DNA of 64,000 nucleotides. Source: CALKHT01 sp964511575 (GTDB lineage Bacteria; Planctomycetota; Phycisphaerae; Phycisphaerales; Phycisphaeraceae). The DNA lies in assembly GCA_964511575.1 (NCBI GenBank), contig CAZEFM010000007.1:9758-73757 (forward strand), in the 5' to 3' direction. The position numbers were made by a program, and so were the translations under genes. The notes below the pieces were generated by a model. The model searched no databases, was not told where the DNA came from, and saw only the letters and a program-made list of their open reading frames with translations. This document shows, one piece after another, positions 52,275 through 62,200 of the stretch; the stretch's first letter is position 1; each line of letters begins with the position of its first letter.

Positions 52275-54568
52275 CGAATCGTGAGCTGACACCCTGGGTT
52301 GCGCCACCTACGTGGCTGGCGGTGGCGTTGACGGTCGTGCTGACGGTGGTGTTCGTCGTGCTGCGGCTTTATGTCTTTACACAGAACGTGGTGCCGATCG
52401 CCGATATGCTGCCGTTGCTGCTGACGTTGTGGCATCGTGACCGCCGACTGCTCTGGTCCATGGTGGGGATTTTCATTGCCGCTTCGGGATACAAGCTTTT
52501 CGGGTTGATGGCGGTGGAGGAGCGTCTCGAAGGCGTGGCCAACCCGGTGATCTTCTTCGGCATGAAGTCGGTGGACCTGGTCGTGGCCGGGGCGGTGATT
52601 CACCTGGCGGTCGGGTATCGCAACGTGGTGGAGTATGTCAACGCCTCGCTCGCTCAGAGCAACGAGGAGTTGCAGGCCGCCAACGAGGAACTCGCCGCAC
52701 GTGAGGAGGAGATTTCACGGCAGAACGAGGAACTGCAGGTGCAGACCGAGGAGATGCAGCAGCAATCCGAGGAACTGCAGGCGCAGGGCGAAGAGCTTCG
52801 CCTTTCCAACGAAGAACTGGCGGCACGGGAAAGCACGCTGGAATCGCTGTTGCATCTGTCGAGCCCCGCATCGAGCGATGACGATGTGCTGCCGGGCGTG
52901 TGTCGTTCCGCGATGAAACTTTTGGGGGGCGTGGCGGCGTGTCTGTGGGAGCCGCACGGCGATCATTTCCTGGCACGGGCCCACGCGGGATTCGGTGACA
53001 AGGGGCCGGTGCCCGAGAAGCTGGAAGAAAAGGCATCGCTGGCGCGGCTGGCGATTCAAAGCGGTGGACCGGTGCACTTGCGCGACCAGGCGTTGCGAAC
53101 CGATCTGGTGCTGCCGCGCACCGCTGATGGGCGTGCGATGCGTTCGATCCTCGTCGCGCCGGTGCGGTGCGGCGGGAAGGTGCTCGGTGCGCTGGAAGTA
53201 TACAGTTTTGAGCCTCAGGACTGGACCGATCAGCAGGCATCGCTGATCAACTGGTTGGCTGCGCAGTGCGGGCAGGCATGGGAGACGGTGCGGCTGCGCG
53301 GGCAGATGGCGAAGCTGAACGAGTCGCTCGAGCACAAGGTCGAGCAGCGCACCGCCGAACTGGAAGCGCGGACGACCGAGCTGCGCATGCTGGCATCGCA
53401 GTTGGCGACGGCGGAACATCGCGAACGTCGCCGCATCGCGCAGGTGTTGCACGATGAACTGCAGCAGCTTCTGGTGGCGGCGCGGATGCGGCTGAACGCC
53501 AGTGCCGTGCCCACCGGTTCGTGGAAGCCGCAGATCGAATCGCTGCTCGCCCAGGCCATTGAGCTGTCACGTTCGGTTACGACGGAACTGAGCCCCCCGA
53601 TCCTTTTTGAGGAGCGGTTTGAAGGATCGCTGCAGTGGTTGGCGCGGCGTATGAAGCAGCAGCAGAACCTGAATGTGGAGGTGCGCTGTGAGCCGGGCGC
53701 TGAGCCGCCCAACGATGATTGGCGTGTGTTCCTTTTCACCGCGGTGGGGGAGTGCCTTTTCAATATCGTCAAGCATGCGAACGTGACCGATGCATGCGTT
53801 GAAGTGAAGGTGCAGGATGATCAGTTGCACACCATCGTGACCGATATGGGTTGCGGCTTCGAACTGGCGGAAGCGCAGCTTCGCGCGCGCTCGGGTGAAA
53901 GCTTCGGTCTGTTCAGTGTGCGCGAGCGTGCGGCGCTGCTGGGTGGTTATGTGAAGGTACAGAGCGCTCCGGGTAACGGGACGCGCGTGGAAATTGTGGT
54001 GCCGCTGGACGCCAGCCGCACGCGTCTGGATGGGGTGGTGTCGGCGCCGGTGCGTGAGGTGCGGATCGCGAAGCAGGTGGCACAGGCGACATCGAAACCA
54101 ACGCCGAGGACATCCGCGATGACGGGGACCATTCGCATTCTGCTTGCCGACGACCATCAGATGCTTCGCGAAGGATTGGCGGGGTTGCTTGAAGGGCACG
54201 AGGATCTGGAGATCGTCGGTCACGCCGGTGACGGTGAGCAGGCGGTGGAGATGGCGTTGAACCTTCGCCCGCACATCGTGGTGATGGACGTGGCGATGCC
54301 GCGACTGAACGGCATCGAAGCGACGCGCCGCCTGCATCACGATGCGCCGGAGGTGCGCGTGATCGGCATGTCGATGCACGCGCGGGACGAGATGGCATCG
54401 GCGATGTTTGAAGCGGGCGCGGTGGCGTATGTGACCAAGGGCGGGCCGACCGAGCAACTGGTCAACGAGATTCGCCGCGCCGCTGCCACCGATCCCGTGG
54501 AAGCCCGCGCCGCCGCGGCACGGGATCTCGACGAACCTCGTATCGAAAACGATGGTGAGCTGGCCTGA
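52271..54568 (+). CDS. Hybrid histidine kinase: membrane, NEELQ coiled coil, GAF, HisKA_3, HATPase, receiver
   Basis: 765 residues. Three N-terminal membrane helices (about 16-36, 44-77, 92-116) lead into a Glu/Gln-rich coiled coil (125-195; NEELQ-type repeats as in CheR-PAS proteins). A GAF domain follows at about 200-340. H394 lies in the HisKA_3 box (RRRIAQVLHDELQQLL), and HATPase is near 485-580 (NIVKHANV, DMGCGF). The C-terminal receiver has D626, D627 and phospho-acceptor D673 (VVMDVAMPRLNG). There is no DNA-binding HTH, although the kinase and receiver look NarL-like, so output must pass elsewhere. ATG 52271 is preceded by AAGGAG and overlaps the cheR-like stop. An internal ATG at 54119 could make a free receiver. 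Confidence 0.9.
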   Translation: MTNRELTPWVAPPTWLAVALTVVLTVVFVVLRLYVFTQNVVPIADMLPLLLTLWHRDRRLLWSMVGIFIAASGYKLFGLMAVEERLEGVANPVIFFGMKSVDLVVAGAVIHLAVGYRNVVEYVNASLAQSNEELQAANEELAAREEEISRQNEELQVQTEEMQQQSEELQAQGEELRLSNEELAARESTLESLLHLSSPASSDDDVLPGVCRSAMKLLGGVAACLWEPHGDHFLARAHAGFGDKGPVPEKLEEKASLARLAIQSGGPVHLRDQALRTDLVLPRTADGRAMRSILVAPVRCGGKVLGALEVYSFEPQDWTDQQASLINWLAAQCGQAWETVRLRGQMAKLNESLEHKVEQRTAELEARTTELRMLASQLATAEHRERRRIAQVLHDELQQLLVAARMRLNASAVPTGSWKPQIESLLAQAIELSRSVTTELSPPILFEERFEGSLQWLARRMKQQQNLNVEVRCEPGAEPPNDDWRVFLFTAVGECLFNIVKHANVTDACVEVKVQDDQLHTIVTDMGCGFELAEAQLRARSGESFGLFSVRERAALLGGYVKVQSAPGNGTRVEIVVPLDASRTRLDGVVSAPVREVRIAKQVAQATSKPTPRTSAMTGTIRILLADDHQMLREGLAGLLEGHEDLEIVGHAGDGEQAVEMALNLRPHIVVMDVAMPRLNGIEATRRLHHDAPEVRVIGMSMHARDEMASAMFEAGAVAYVTKGGPTEQLVNEIRRAAATDPVEARAAAARDLDEPRIENDGELA

Positions 54569-54571
54569 GCG

Positions 54572-54919
54572 TCACGCCATGCCGATGCGTTTCTTGATCG
54601 AAAGGTAATGTGCGAACCCATCGTCATCGACCGCGCTGCGCACCCGTTCATCATCGATCGGGGTGTGCTTCAGAATGTCGGAGATGTCGTAATCGTCCTG
54701 GATGCGGTCGGCACGCAAATTCATCGCGATCAGGTCATGCGGATCAGCGACGGGAACGTTGCGTGCGTGCAGTATCTGCGGTCGGGCGCGATCGATGATG
54801 CCTGTGGCGTGTTCATCCTTCCATATGTCGACTTCGACGCTGTGGCAGGTGGTCGACAGAGGGGGCATTTCAATCCCACCGTCAGCACCGCCATACTTCG
54901 CGATGCCGTGCCGCGTCAC
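54572..54919 (-). CDS. Small hypothetical protein coupled to accD (nucleotidyltransferase-like remnant)
   Basis: 115 residues. The GTG start overlaps the accD stop by four bases (GTGA), favouring a real, translationally coupled gene. The pattern GIAKYGGADGG, VEVDIWKDEHATGIIDRA, VADPHDLIAMNLRADRIQDDYDISDILKHTPID resembles the C-terminal half of nucleotidyltransferase-like proteins, but no catalytic GSxxxxDxD motif is present. An overlapping plus-strand frame (54608-54931) is less protein-like. It is convergent with the hybrid kinase, three bases apart. Confidence 0.65.
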   Translation of the reverse strand: MTRHGIAKYGGADGGIEMPPLSTTCHSVEVDIWKDEHATGIIDRARPQILHARNVPVADPHDLIAMNLRADRIQDDYDISDILKHTPIDDERVRSAVDDDGFAHYLSIKKRIGMA

Positions 54920-55782
54920 TTGCCCGCATAATCGATGATGCGGCTGATTTCGCTGCGGAGGTCGCGGCGATGGACGACGCGGTCGACGAAACCCTTCGCC
55001 AGCAGGTGTTCGCTGCGCTGGAAGCCTTCGGGCAATTCCTCGCGGACGGTGTTGGCGATGACGCGCGGCCCGGCGAAGCAGATCAGGGCCTTGGGTTCGG
55101 CAAGAATGACATCGCCCAGCATGGCGAAGCTGGCGGTGACACCGCCGGTCGTCGGATCGGTCAGCACGCTGATGAAGAGCCCGCCCGCATCGTCGAACCG
55201 CGCCAGCGCGGCACTGGTCTTGGCCATCTGCATCAGACTCAACGCGCTTTCCTGCATGCGGGCGCCGCCCGAGCAGGACACAACGATCAGAGGCAGGTTG
55301 CTTTGCGTCGCCAACTCGATCGCGCGGGTGAGCTTCTCGCCCACCACACAGCCCATCGAGCCCATCATGAACCGGCTGTCCATGCAGGCGAGCACGACGC
55401 CGCGACCCTTGATGAACCCCTTGCCGCAGATGATCGCATCGTTGTGGCCGGTCTTCTTCTGTTCGGCACGGAGGCGGTCGTGGTAAGGCTTGAGGTCGAC
55501 GAACTCCAGGCTGTCAACCGGGGCGACGTTCTCCCACATCGGCTCAAAGCTGCCCGGGTCGCACAGTTGAGCCGCCCGCTGATCAGCGCCGAGACGGAAG
55601 TGGTGGTCGCATTCAGGGCAGACCTCCAGATTCTGCTCGACGGTGCGCCGGTACAGCAGCCGGGCGCAACTGGGGCACCTCAGCCAGAGGCCGGCAGGCA
55701 CCTCGGCGCGACGGTTGGTGTCGGCGACCTGCTGCCAGGTACGGGGCAGCGACGTTGCGGCAGGAGGGTTGGAGTCGGCCAT
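54916..55782 (-). CDS. accD: Acetyl-CoA carboxylase carboxyltransferase beta subunit
   Basis: 288 residues. The N-terminal zinc ribbon is CPSCARLLYRR..LEVCPECDHHF. The crotonase-type core has VVLACMDSRFMMGSMGCVVGEKLTRAIELA, VVSCSGGARMQESALSLMQMAKTSAAL, DPTTGGVTASFAMLGDV and FAGPRVIANTVREELPEGFQRSE. It transfers carboxyl from biotin to acetyl-CoA in fatty acid synthesis, with AccA encoded elsewhere. ATG 55782 is chosen over TTG 55806. Confidence 0.95.
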   Translation of the reverse strand: MADSNPPAATSLPRTWQQVADTNRRAEVPAGLWLRCPSCARLLYRRTVEQNLEVCPECDHHFRLGADQRAAQLCDPGSFEPMWENVAPVDSLEFVDLKPYHDRLRAEQKKTGHNDAIICGKGFIKGRGVVLACMDSRFMMGSMGCVVGEKLTRAIELATQSNLPLIVVSCSGGARMQESALSLMQMAKTSAALARFDDAGGLFISVLTDPTTGGVTASFAMLGDVILAEPKALICFAGPRVIANTVREELPEGFQRSEHLLAKGFVDRVVHRRDLRSEISRIIDYAGK

Positions 55783-55860
55783 GGTTTTGGATGCGGTGGA
55801 AGCCAAGGTCGTGTTTCTCTACAGCAGATGAATCTGCTAAATTTCGAACCCGTGCGTACT

Positions 55861-55890
55861 CAGCCACAGATATCCACGGATACACACCCA
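55861..55890. repeat. word repeat CACAGATATCCACGGATACACA
   Basis: A degenerate CACAGAT/CCACGGAT/ACACA tract in the accD to FAH gap, of the same style as the other intergenic words. The rest of 55783-56069 shows only a TATAAC -10-like box at 56034-56039. Confidence 0.45.
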
Positions 55891-56069
55891 CGAGCGCCGA
55901 ACCCCACACCGGCACAGGAGATTGCCAACATCTCAGAACTCCCGGTCACCCGGTGGGCGGCGGCGGGGCGACTCGCCTCAACTTCATCCGTTCGTGTGCA
56001 TCTGTAACTGTACCCCCGACAACGATCAGCGATTATAACCGATTCCTCACAACGGGAGAAAAGCGGACC

Positions 56070-56873
56070 ATGCGAATCATTCGATTTCTCGACGACCAGG
56101 GCGTTGAACGACTGGGGCAGGCCATCGGGTCGGATGAGGCACAGGTGCTCGCCGGCAGCCTGATGGAACCCGCTCAACTCGCGCCCACCGGCGCCACGGC
56201 CCGCATTGCCCGGCTGCTGCCGCCCGTCAGGCCGGTCAATATCTTCTGTATCGGCCTGAACTACGGCGAGCACGCCAAAGAAGGGGGCCAGCCGATCCCC
56301 GAAAATCCGGTCATCTTCATGAAGCCGACCAGCACGGTCATCGGCCCGGGCGAGGCGATCCGCATTCCGGCCGCATGTGCCGACAGGCCACAAGTCGATT
56401 ATGAATGTGAACTTGCGGTCGTCATCCGAAAAGCAGCCCGGGATGTCCGCCCCGAGCAGGCCCTTGAACACGTGCTGGGCTACACCTGCGCCAACGACGT
56501 CTCCGCCCGGCATTGGCAGCGGCATGGCGGGGCGGGACAGTGGATCCGCGGTAAAAGCTTCGACACCTTCTGCCCGCTGGGGCCGGCACTCGTGACCGCC
56601 GATGAGATCCCCGACCCGCAGAACCTGTCGCTGACGACCACGCTCAACGGTCAGACCATGCAGCAAGGCCACACCAGCGACATGATCTTTTCTGTTGCAA
56701 CACTCATTGCATTCCTGAGTCGGGACACCACGCTCCTGCCCGGCACGGTGATTCTGACAGGCACGCCGCCGGGCGTCGGTTTCGCCCGCAAGCCGCCGGT
56801 TTGGCTGAAGGCAGGCGACACCATCACCGTCGCCGTCGATGGCATCGGCGAACTGACCAACCCGGTGGTATGA
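56070..56873 (+). CDS. Fumarylacetoacetate hydrolase (FAH) family protein
   Basis: 267 residues. NIFCIGLNYGEHAKEGGQPIPENPVIFMKP, the metal-binding VDYECELAVVI (Glu-x-Glu), VLGYTCANDVSARHWQ, GKSFDTFCPLGPALV and LLPGTVILTGTPPGVG define the family. Members hydrolyse or decarboxylate 2-oxo-dicarboxylate ring-cleavage products or act as oxaloacetate decarboxylases; the substrate is unknown here. Start ATG 56070; a possible -10 TATAAC lies at 56034-56039, 30 bases upstream. Confidence 0.92.
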   Translation: MRIIRFLDDQGVERLGQAIGSDEAQVLAGSLMEPAQLAPTGATARIARLLPPVRPVNIFCIGLNYGEHAKEGGQPIPENPVIFMKPTSTVIGPGEAIRIPAACADRPQVDYECELAVVIRKAARDVRPEQALEHVLGYTCANDVSARHWQRHGGAGQWIRGKSFDTFCPLGPALVTADEIPDPQNLSLTTTLNGQTMQQGHTSDMIFSVATLIAFLSRDTTLLPGTVILTGTPPGVGFARKPPVWLKAGDTITVAVDGIGELTNPVV

Positions 56874-56885
56874 CCCGGCGACGCA

Positions 56886-57365
56886 TCAGACAGGCGGATC
56901 ACCCGCTGCCGTGGCGCTCGTCTGAACGAGGCGAACCTGCAGTCGGCTGACATCGCGCATGTTGAGGTAGAGGTGTCCCATCGACAGAAACAGCACCCCC
57001 GCGAAAAACGCCGCCGCGACGTACACCGGGCTGATCGGCGTTGCGGCGTGGGCGGTGGAGGTCACAACGGTCGACGTTGTGCTTGAGGCACCTGTGGCCG
57101 CCGTCACACTTCGCGGCTCCATGAACAGAATGCCCACGCCCATCGCCAGCATGAACAGTCCCAATGCGAAGTAAGCGCCTGCCATCATGCGCAGGCGGCG
57201 GGGCGAGGGGAACCGCGCACCGATGATCTTCACACGCGGTGTCGCCCACACGGTTGGGCGCTCATGCAAGCCGGTCAGTTGATCCGGATCAATTCGACTG
57301 CGATGGCGGCGCTTCTTCTCATGCGACGGATTGGGGGCGGTGGCAGTCAATCCCAGTGTTCCCAT
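56886..57365 (-). CDS. Two-helix membrane protein of unknown function
   Basis: 159 residues. A basic N-terminal 60 residues (SHEKKRRHRSRIDPDQ) precede helix one (AGAYFALGLFMLAMGVGILFM), an extracytoplasmic Thr/Ser-rich loop, and helix two (VYVAAAFFAGVLFLSMGHLYL). I do not recognise a family. The start is ATG 57365, with a TATACT -10-like box at 57398-57403 (minus). It is convergent with the FAH gene. Confidence 0.6.
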   Translation of the reverse strand: MGTLGLTATAPNPSHEKKRRHRSRIDPDQLTGLHERPTVWATPRVKIIGARFPSPRRLRMMAGAYFALGLFMLAMGVGILFMEPRSVTAATGASSTTSTVVTSTAHAATPISPVYVAAAFFAGVLFLSMGHLYLNMRDVSRLQVRLVQTSATAAGDPPV

Positions 57366-57528
57366 AGGTGATTGATTCAGCGTCCACTCAAGTGGCAAGT
57401 ATAAAAAGCGCCATGGTTGCATGGCGAGGGTTTTACCGATGGAAAACCACAAATCGGGAATCGCCCGACAGGCATTGACCGGACGTGCGAGTTGATGAGG
57501 ATCATTTCACCGCGCAGCACAAACGACG

Positions 57529-58068
57529 TTACTGCACTTCGCCGACGGTGACCTGTCCGAGCACAGGGTGAATGGTGAGCGTGATCGTGCGATCTTCGCA
57601 GGCAAGGGTGACGGTCGCGGGCACTGCCTGATCGATTTGGCCGTACTGCCCGAAGAGCAGGCGGTTGTCGCCGTTGAGATCGAAGCTGTGAATGGTCACG
57701 CCCGCCATCGGTTTGGCGCGTCCTTCGCCGAACATGACAACGTAAGGCGTGCCGCCGACCGGATGGGGGATGGGGGTGAGCAGATCGGAGCTTTTGACGA
57801 TGCGGTAGTTGTTGTTGACCGCATCGAAGATCACCAGCCGCAGGTCCTCGGCATTGGTCATGGACTCGATCTGCGCATACGCCAGGTCGGCGGCGAGCAT
57901 GTCGGCCGCGGCACGCAACCGTGTTGCATGGGTGTTGGCGAACATGGGCATCGCCACCGCCGCCACGATCGACAGCACCAGCACCACGATCAGCACTTCG
58001 ATAATGGTGAACCCACCGCGCACTCCGGTGGCGATCCGACGCACGGTGGCGGGGGGGCGAAGCTTCAT
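57529..58068 (-). CDS. GspH/FimT-like minor pseudopilin
   Basis: 179 residues. The prepilin leader is GVRGGFTIIEVLIVVLVLSIVAAVAMPMF with the Gly-Phe cleavage site and Glu at mature +5. The globular part (RLRAAADMLAADLAYAQIESM...) has the GspH shape. It is divergent from the PilV-like gene with a 35-base palindrome between them; GATAAG lies eight bases before the ATG. It probably primes or caps a type II secretion or type IV pilus fibre together with the three genes opposite. Confidence 0.88.
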   Translation of the reverse strand: MKLRPPATVRRIATGVRGGFTIIEVLIVVLVLSIVAAVAMPMFANTHATRLRAAADMLAADLAYAQIESMTNAEDLRLVIFDAVNNNYRIVKSSDLLTPIPHPVGGTPYVVMFGEGRAKPMAGVTIHSFDLNGDNRLLFGQYGQIDQAVPATVTLACEDRTITLTIHPVLGQVTVGEVQ

Positions 58069-58077
58069 CTGGATTGC

Positions 58078-58112
58078 TTATCGGCGAATTTCCACCGCCA
58101 GTTCGCCGATAA
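58078..58112. promoter_or_regulatory. 35-base inverted repeat between divergent pseudopilin genes
   Basis: TTATCGGCGAA (58078-58088) and TTCGCCGATAA (58102-58112) are perfect 11-base arms with a 13-base spacer, centred in the 82-base divergent gap. Each outer end reads GATAA towards its gene, so the element could be an operator or symmetric -10 boxes. Confidence 0.65.
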
Positions 58113-58150
58113 ACAACCCGACAGCGGAAAAAGTCCCGCCGTGCGGATCC

Positions 58151-58645
58151 ATGGGCAGCACAAACCTTCAACGTGGCTTTACCCTCACGGAAGTCATGAT
58201 CGCCTCGGCGATTCTGGCGTTCGCGGTCATCGCCATCACGCAGTTGATCGTGGCCGGGCAGACCCAGTCGATCGAAGCCCTCCATCATCGCAGGGGGCAA
58301 TCGCTCGCCGAAGCGCTCATGGATGAAATCCTCGCGCTGCCCTACACCGACCCGCAGGGCGACACCACGATCGGCCCCGATGCCGGTGAACGCAATCGCA
58401 ACGAGTTTGACAATATTGATGATTATCATGGCTTTAACGAAGAGGCAGGCGCCATCTGCGATGCCCACGGGCAACCGTACGGCGGCCAGTTCGATCGCTT
58501 TCGCCGAACGGTGACCGTTGAGCCATACATGCAACCCCTGACGGGATCCGCCCCGATCGCCGGCCTTCGCATCATCGTGACTGTGACCGATGAACGCGGC
58601 TTGAGCTGGACGATCACACGCTTTGTGCCGGAGCCCACGATATGA
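58151..58645 (+). CDS. PilV/GspI-like minor pseudopilin
   Basis: 164 residues. MGSTNLQRGFTLTEVMIASAILAFAVIAI is a prepilin leader (RG-FTLTE). The rest is a small globular domain (QTQSIEALHHRRGQSLAEALMDEIL) of PilV type. Start ATG 58151 is set by the short leader; the open frame from 57809 is shadow. It overlaps the next gene by four bases. Confidence 0.87.
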   Translation: MGSTNLQRGFTLTEVMIASAILAFAVIAITQLIVAGQTQSIEALHHRRGQSLAEALMDEILALPYTDPQGDTTIGPDAGERNRNEFDNIDDYHGFNEEAGAICDAHGQPYGGQFDRFRRTVTVEPYMQPLTGSAPIAGLRIIVTVTDERGLSWTITRFVPEPTI

Positions 58646-59244
58646 CCATGATCCATCGATCCAAACGAGCGGTACGCCATCGCGGCATGACGCTCGTCGA
58701 GCTGCTCATGGCGCTTGCCGGCACATCGTTTGTCGGCGCTGCGGTCGTGTCGATGCTGTTCGTCATGAGTCGTGGCACGCAGGACGATCGCGACATGCGC
58801 ACGTTCGTCGTGCAGTACAAGACGATCGATGCCCGATTGGGCGCGGCGATTCGCGGTGCATCCATGGTGCTCGACAAGGGGGATGATTACCTCGTGCTGT
58901 GGATGTACGACGAGGATGATGACGGGCGGCCGAGCCTTGCCGAGGTGCGCCGCATCGCCTGGTCGGATGGTGTGCTGACCTCCTTCAGCGCGCCAAAGGA
59001 CCTGCCCGCCGCGGACAACATCATTTGGGATCTGACAACCAACTGGAACGCGGTGACGACCGCGCTGGCGGGAACCGTCATCTTTCCCGAAGAAGTCTGG
59101 GCGATGAACGTCAGCGATTGTGTGGTGACGCTCGACAACGCCGAGCCTCAGGCCAGTCGACTCGTGAGCTACCGCGTCACGCTCACGGTCGGCAGCGTCA
59201 GTGATGTCGCCATCAACGCCGCGGCATTGCGAAACCGGGGGTAG
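58642..59244 (+). CDS. PilW/GspJ-like minor pseudopilin
   Basis: 200 residues. The leader is RHRGMTLVELLMALAGTSFVGAAVVSML (G-MTLVE cleavage). YDEDDDGRPSLAEVRRIAW and the later beta segments fit PilW/GspJ. Start ATG 58642 overlaps the PilV-like stop (ATGA). It is followed five bases later by the giant PilX-like gene. Confidence 0.87.
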   Translation: MTMIHRSKRAVRHRGMTLVELLMALAGTSFVGAAVVSMLFVMSRGTQDDRDMRTFVVQYKTIDARLGAAIRGASMVLDKGDDYLVLWMYDEDDDGRPSLAEVRRIAWSDGVLTSFSAPKDLPAADNIIWDLTTNWNAVTTALAGTVIFPEEVWAMNVSDCVVTLDNAEPQASRLVSYRVTLTVGSVSDVAINAAALRNRG

Positions 59245-59248
59245 AACG

Positions 59249-62200
59249 GTGAAACGACACGCTGACAAGATGATCGCCTCGCCGTCGCGCCGTTGTGTCG
59301 CCGCGCCGTCCACGTGGCCTGCTGTTGCATCGATGCAAAAACGATCGGCTTCAGGCATTGCACTGATCCTCACGTTGGTTGCTGTGGTCACGGCGACGAT
59401 CATCGCCACAGCGTTCCTGCACGGGCAGTCAACATCATTCAACGTCTCGCAGCGCGTGGATCGTCATGCGGTCGCACGACATATCGCCGAATCGGCGTTG
59501 GCCTTGGGAATTCGCCGCGTGCAGAGCGACGACACCTGGCGCACCATGTATGCTCACGGCGTGTGGATCGAAGACGAACCACTGCTCGCCGGCACCTTCA
59601 CGTTGCGCGGCGAGGATGAAGCGGATAGCGATCTGGCCAACAACCCCGCCGACCCTGTCATGCTCACCGCCATCGGCGCGTATCAGGGCGTGACCCACAC
59701 GGTGCGAGCGCGGGTCAGCACCGGCGGCAGCACAGCGGGGCGCGTGCTGCTGGTCATCGCCGATGATGAACCCGATGACCTTGAAACGGCGCGCATCGAC
59801 GTGTTCCGATCGTGGGGCTGGCACGTCACAACGATCAGCCAACACGCATCGACCAGCACGTTCAACACGCAATGCAAGGCCGCGGATGTCCTCTACATCA
59901 CCGACAACACCTACGCGGGTACGCTTGCCGGAAAACTCGCTCATCAGACAATCGGCGTCGTCTGTGAAAATCCCGACGTGTGGCCCAACCTCGGGCTGGC
60001 GACGAGCGGACAGACCAACAACGGCAACGTCATTGAGATTCTTACCAACGATCACCCGATCACCGCATCGCTGAACACCGGCGACGTCGACATCGCGCAA
60101 CAGACCGTGCGAATGACACGGTTGCACGGATCGATGGCGCCGGGTGCAATGGTGCTGGCGAAGCGACGCTCCGCGCCGCATTCGGTCATGTGGGCGGTCG
60201 ATCGCGGTGAAGCGCTGGTGGAGGGAACCGCAGCGGGACGGCGTGTCGCCATGCCGTTCGGCGGAGGCAACTTCGATATTGATGCGCTCAATGATGTCGG
60301 CCGCGAACTCGTGCGTGGCGCGATCACCTGGGCGAGTGCCCCCGCGCCGCCGTCGTCCGACGACGGTCAGGCCGTCGTGCGTTACCTCTTCGAGGAGATG
60401 CACCGTGAGCCCGTGCTGCTGGGGCACTGGCGGTTGGACGATTCGGGTGGGGGATCCGGTGCGAACGTCGCCGCTGCGGTCAACGGAATGATCGAACTCA
60501 AGGGTGGTGCGATCATCGACAGCTACAGTTCTTCGCAGGGCGCATACAGCCACGCCAACTCCGGCAGCGCCGCCGCGGTCGCCACCAATGCCACGCAACC
60601 CAATCACCTCAATGTCATGGAAGGCGCGCACATTCGCGGCGATGTCTTCGTCGGCGCGGGAGGCAACCCCAACAGCATCGTGCAGATCACCGGCGGCGCG
60701 TCCATCAGCGGCGCGCGGACGGTACAGGAAACCAACATCGACATGAGCCCCGTCCTGCTCCCGCAGGGGATGCCCGCCACCACCAACGACTGGATCATCA
60801 ACAACAACGAAACGCTCGACGGCGACCGAACCGTCCGCAACCTCCGCATCCAGAACAACGGCCAACTCACCATCACCGGCCACGTGCGCCTCTGGGTCAA
60901 TCAGACCTTCACCGTGCAGAACGGCGGCAGGCTCATCATCGAACCGGGCGCATCCCTCATCATGTGGGTCGACGGGGACATCGACCTCAAGGACAACGCA
61001 CGCGTCAACGACGATTCCGCCAATCCGCAGCGGCTGACCATCTTCGGCACCGGAACGGGCAAGACCATCATCACCAACAGCGCCAAGGTGAGCGGCACGC
61101 TCGATGTTGGCGGACTCGTCGAGTTCAAAGGGGCAGGCGAGTTGTACGGCTCCATTCGTACGCGCGACACGATGAAGGTGCTCGAAGGGGCACGTGTGCA
61201 TCTGGATGTGGGCATGAGTACGCCGTGGAGTGGCGCGGCGGCCGCGGTGGCGGTCAACGAAGTGGGGGACAACAGCGGTGCATATGTGGGCGCAACCGCC
61301 GGAGCTTCGGGGCAGATCGGCGCTGCGGCACAGTTCGATGGCACATCCAGCCATGTGCTGATTCCCGATGACGCCACCTATCACGTGCACACCGGATCGA
61401 TCGCCTTCTGGTTCAACGCGGCATCGCTCTCGGGCACACAGGGACTCATCGCCAAGGAATCCAACGCCAACGGCACGAACGGCCACCTCGCCGTCTATCT
61501 CCAGGGCAATCAGCTTCGCGCGACACTCCGGCAGGATGGCGTCACGCACACGATTGCCGATGGTGCTGCCGTCTCCGCCGGAACATGGCATCACGTCGTC
61601 TTCTCCTGGGGCCCCTCGGGCATGAAGCTCTACCGCAACGGCATCGAAGCCGCCAGTGGCGCGTTCACCGGCGGACTCGGACAAACCCCATCGGGCGATG
61701 CCAACGCTGAACCGATCGTGCTCGGTGCACGCGGCATGAACAGCGCGCCCCTCGCCGCATCACCTTTGACAGACTTTTTCAACGGTCTGCTCGATGATGT
61801 TCGACTCTACGACGGACCGATGGATGCCGAGCAGGCGGCACGTGTGTTCCAGGGCGATGCGCCCGGTTTGAGTACGGCCACAGGCTTCCTCGTTCAGGAC
61901 ACGGGCGATGTCGAACCTCCTTTGCATCTGCTCGTCCAGAACACCGCGAACATCGCATGGATCGAGGGCGGTGGACTGCGCGTGTTGGATGCAACGCGCA
62001 TTCTGTCAACCGAACCGGCGAACAAGCTGTACACGACGCTCTCCGCGAGCAACGCCATGACGCTCGTCGTGCGCTTCACGCCGGCAAGCACATCCGGCAT
62101 CTCCACACTCGTTGACAACGCACTGCAAAGCAGCGACCGCAACTTCTCACTCGGTCAATCGTTCGCGCGACTCACCCAACGGCTGCGTACCACGGGAGGA

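Noticed and set aside
54608..54931. A 107-residue plus-strand frame opposite the small accD-coupled gene
   Set aside because: The minus frame has the stop/start overlap with accD and a more protein-like pattern; both cannot easily be real.
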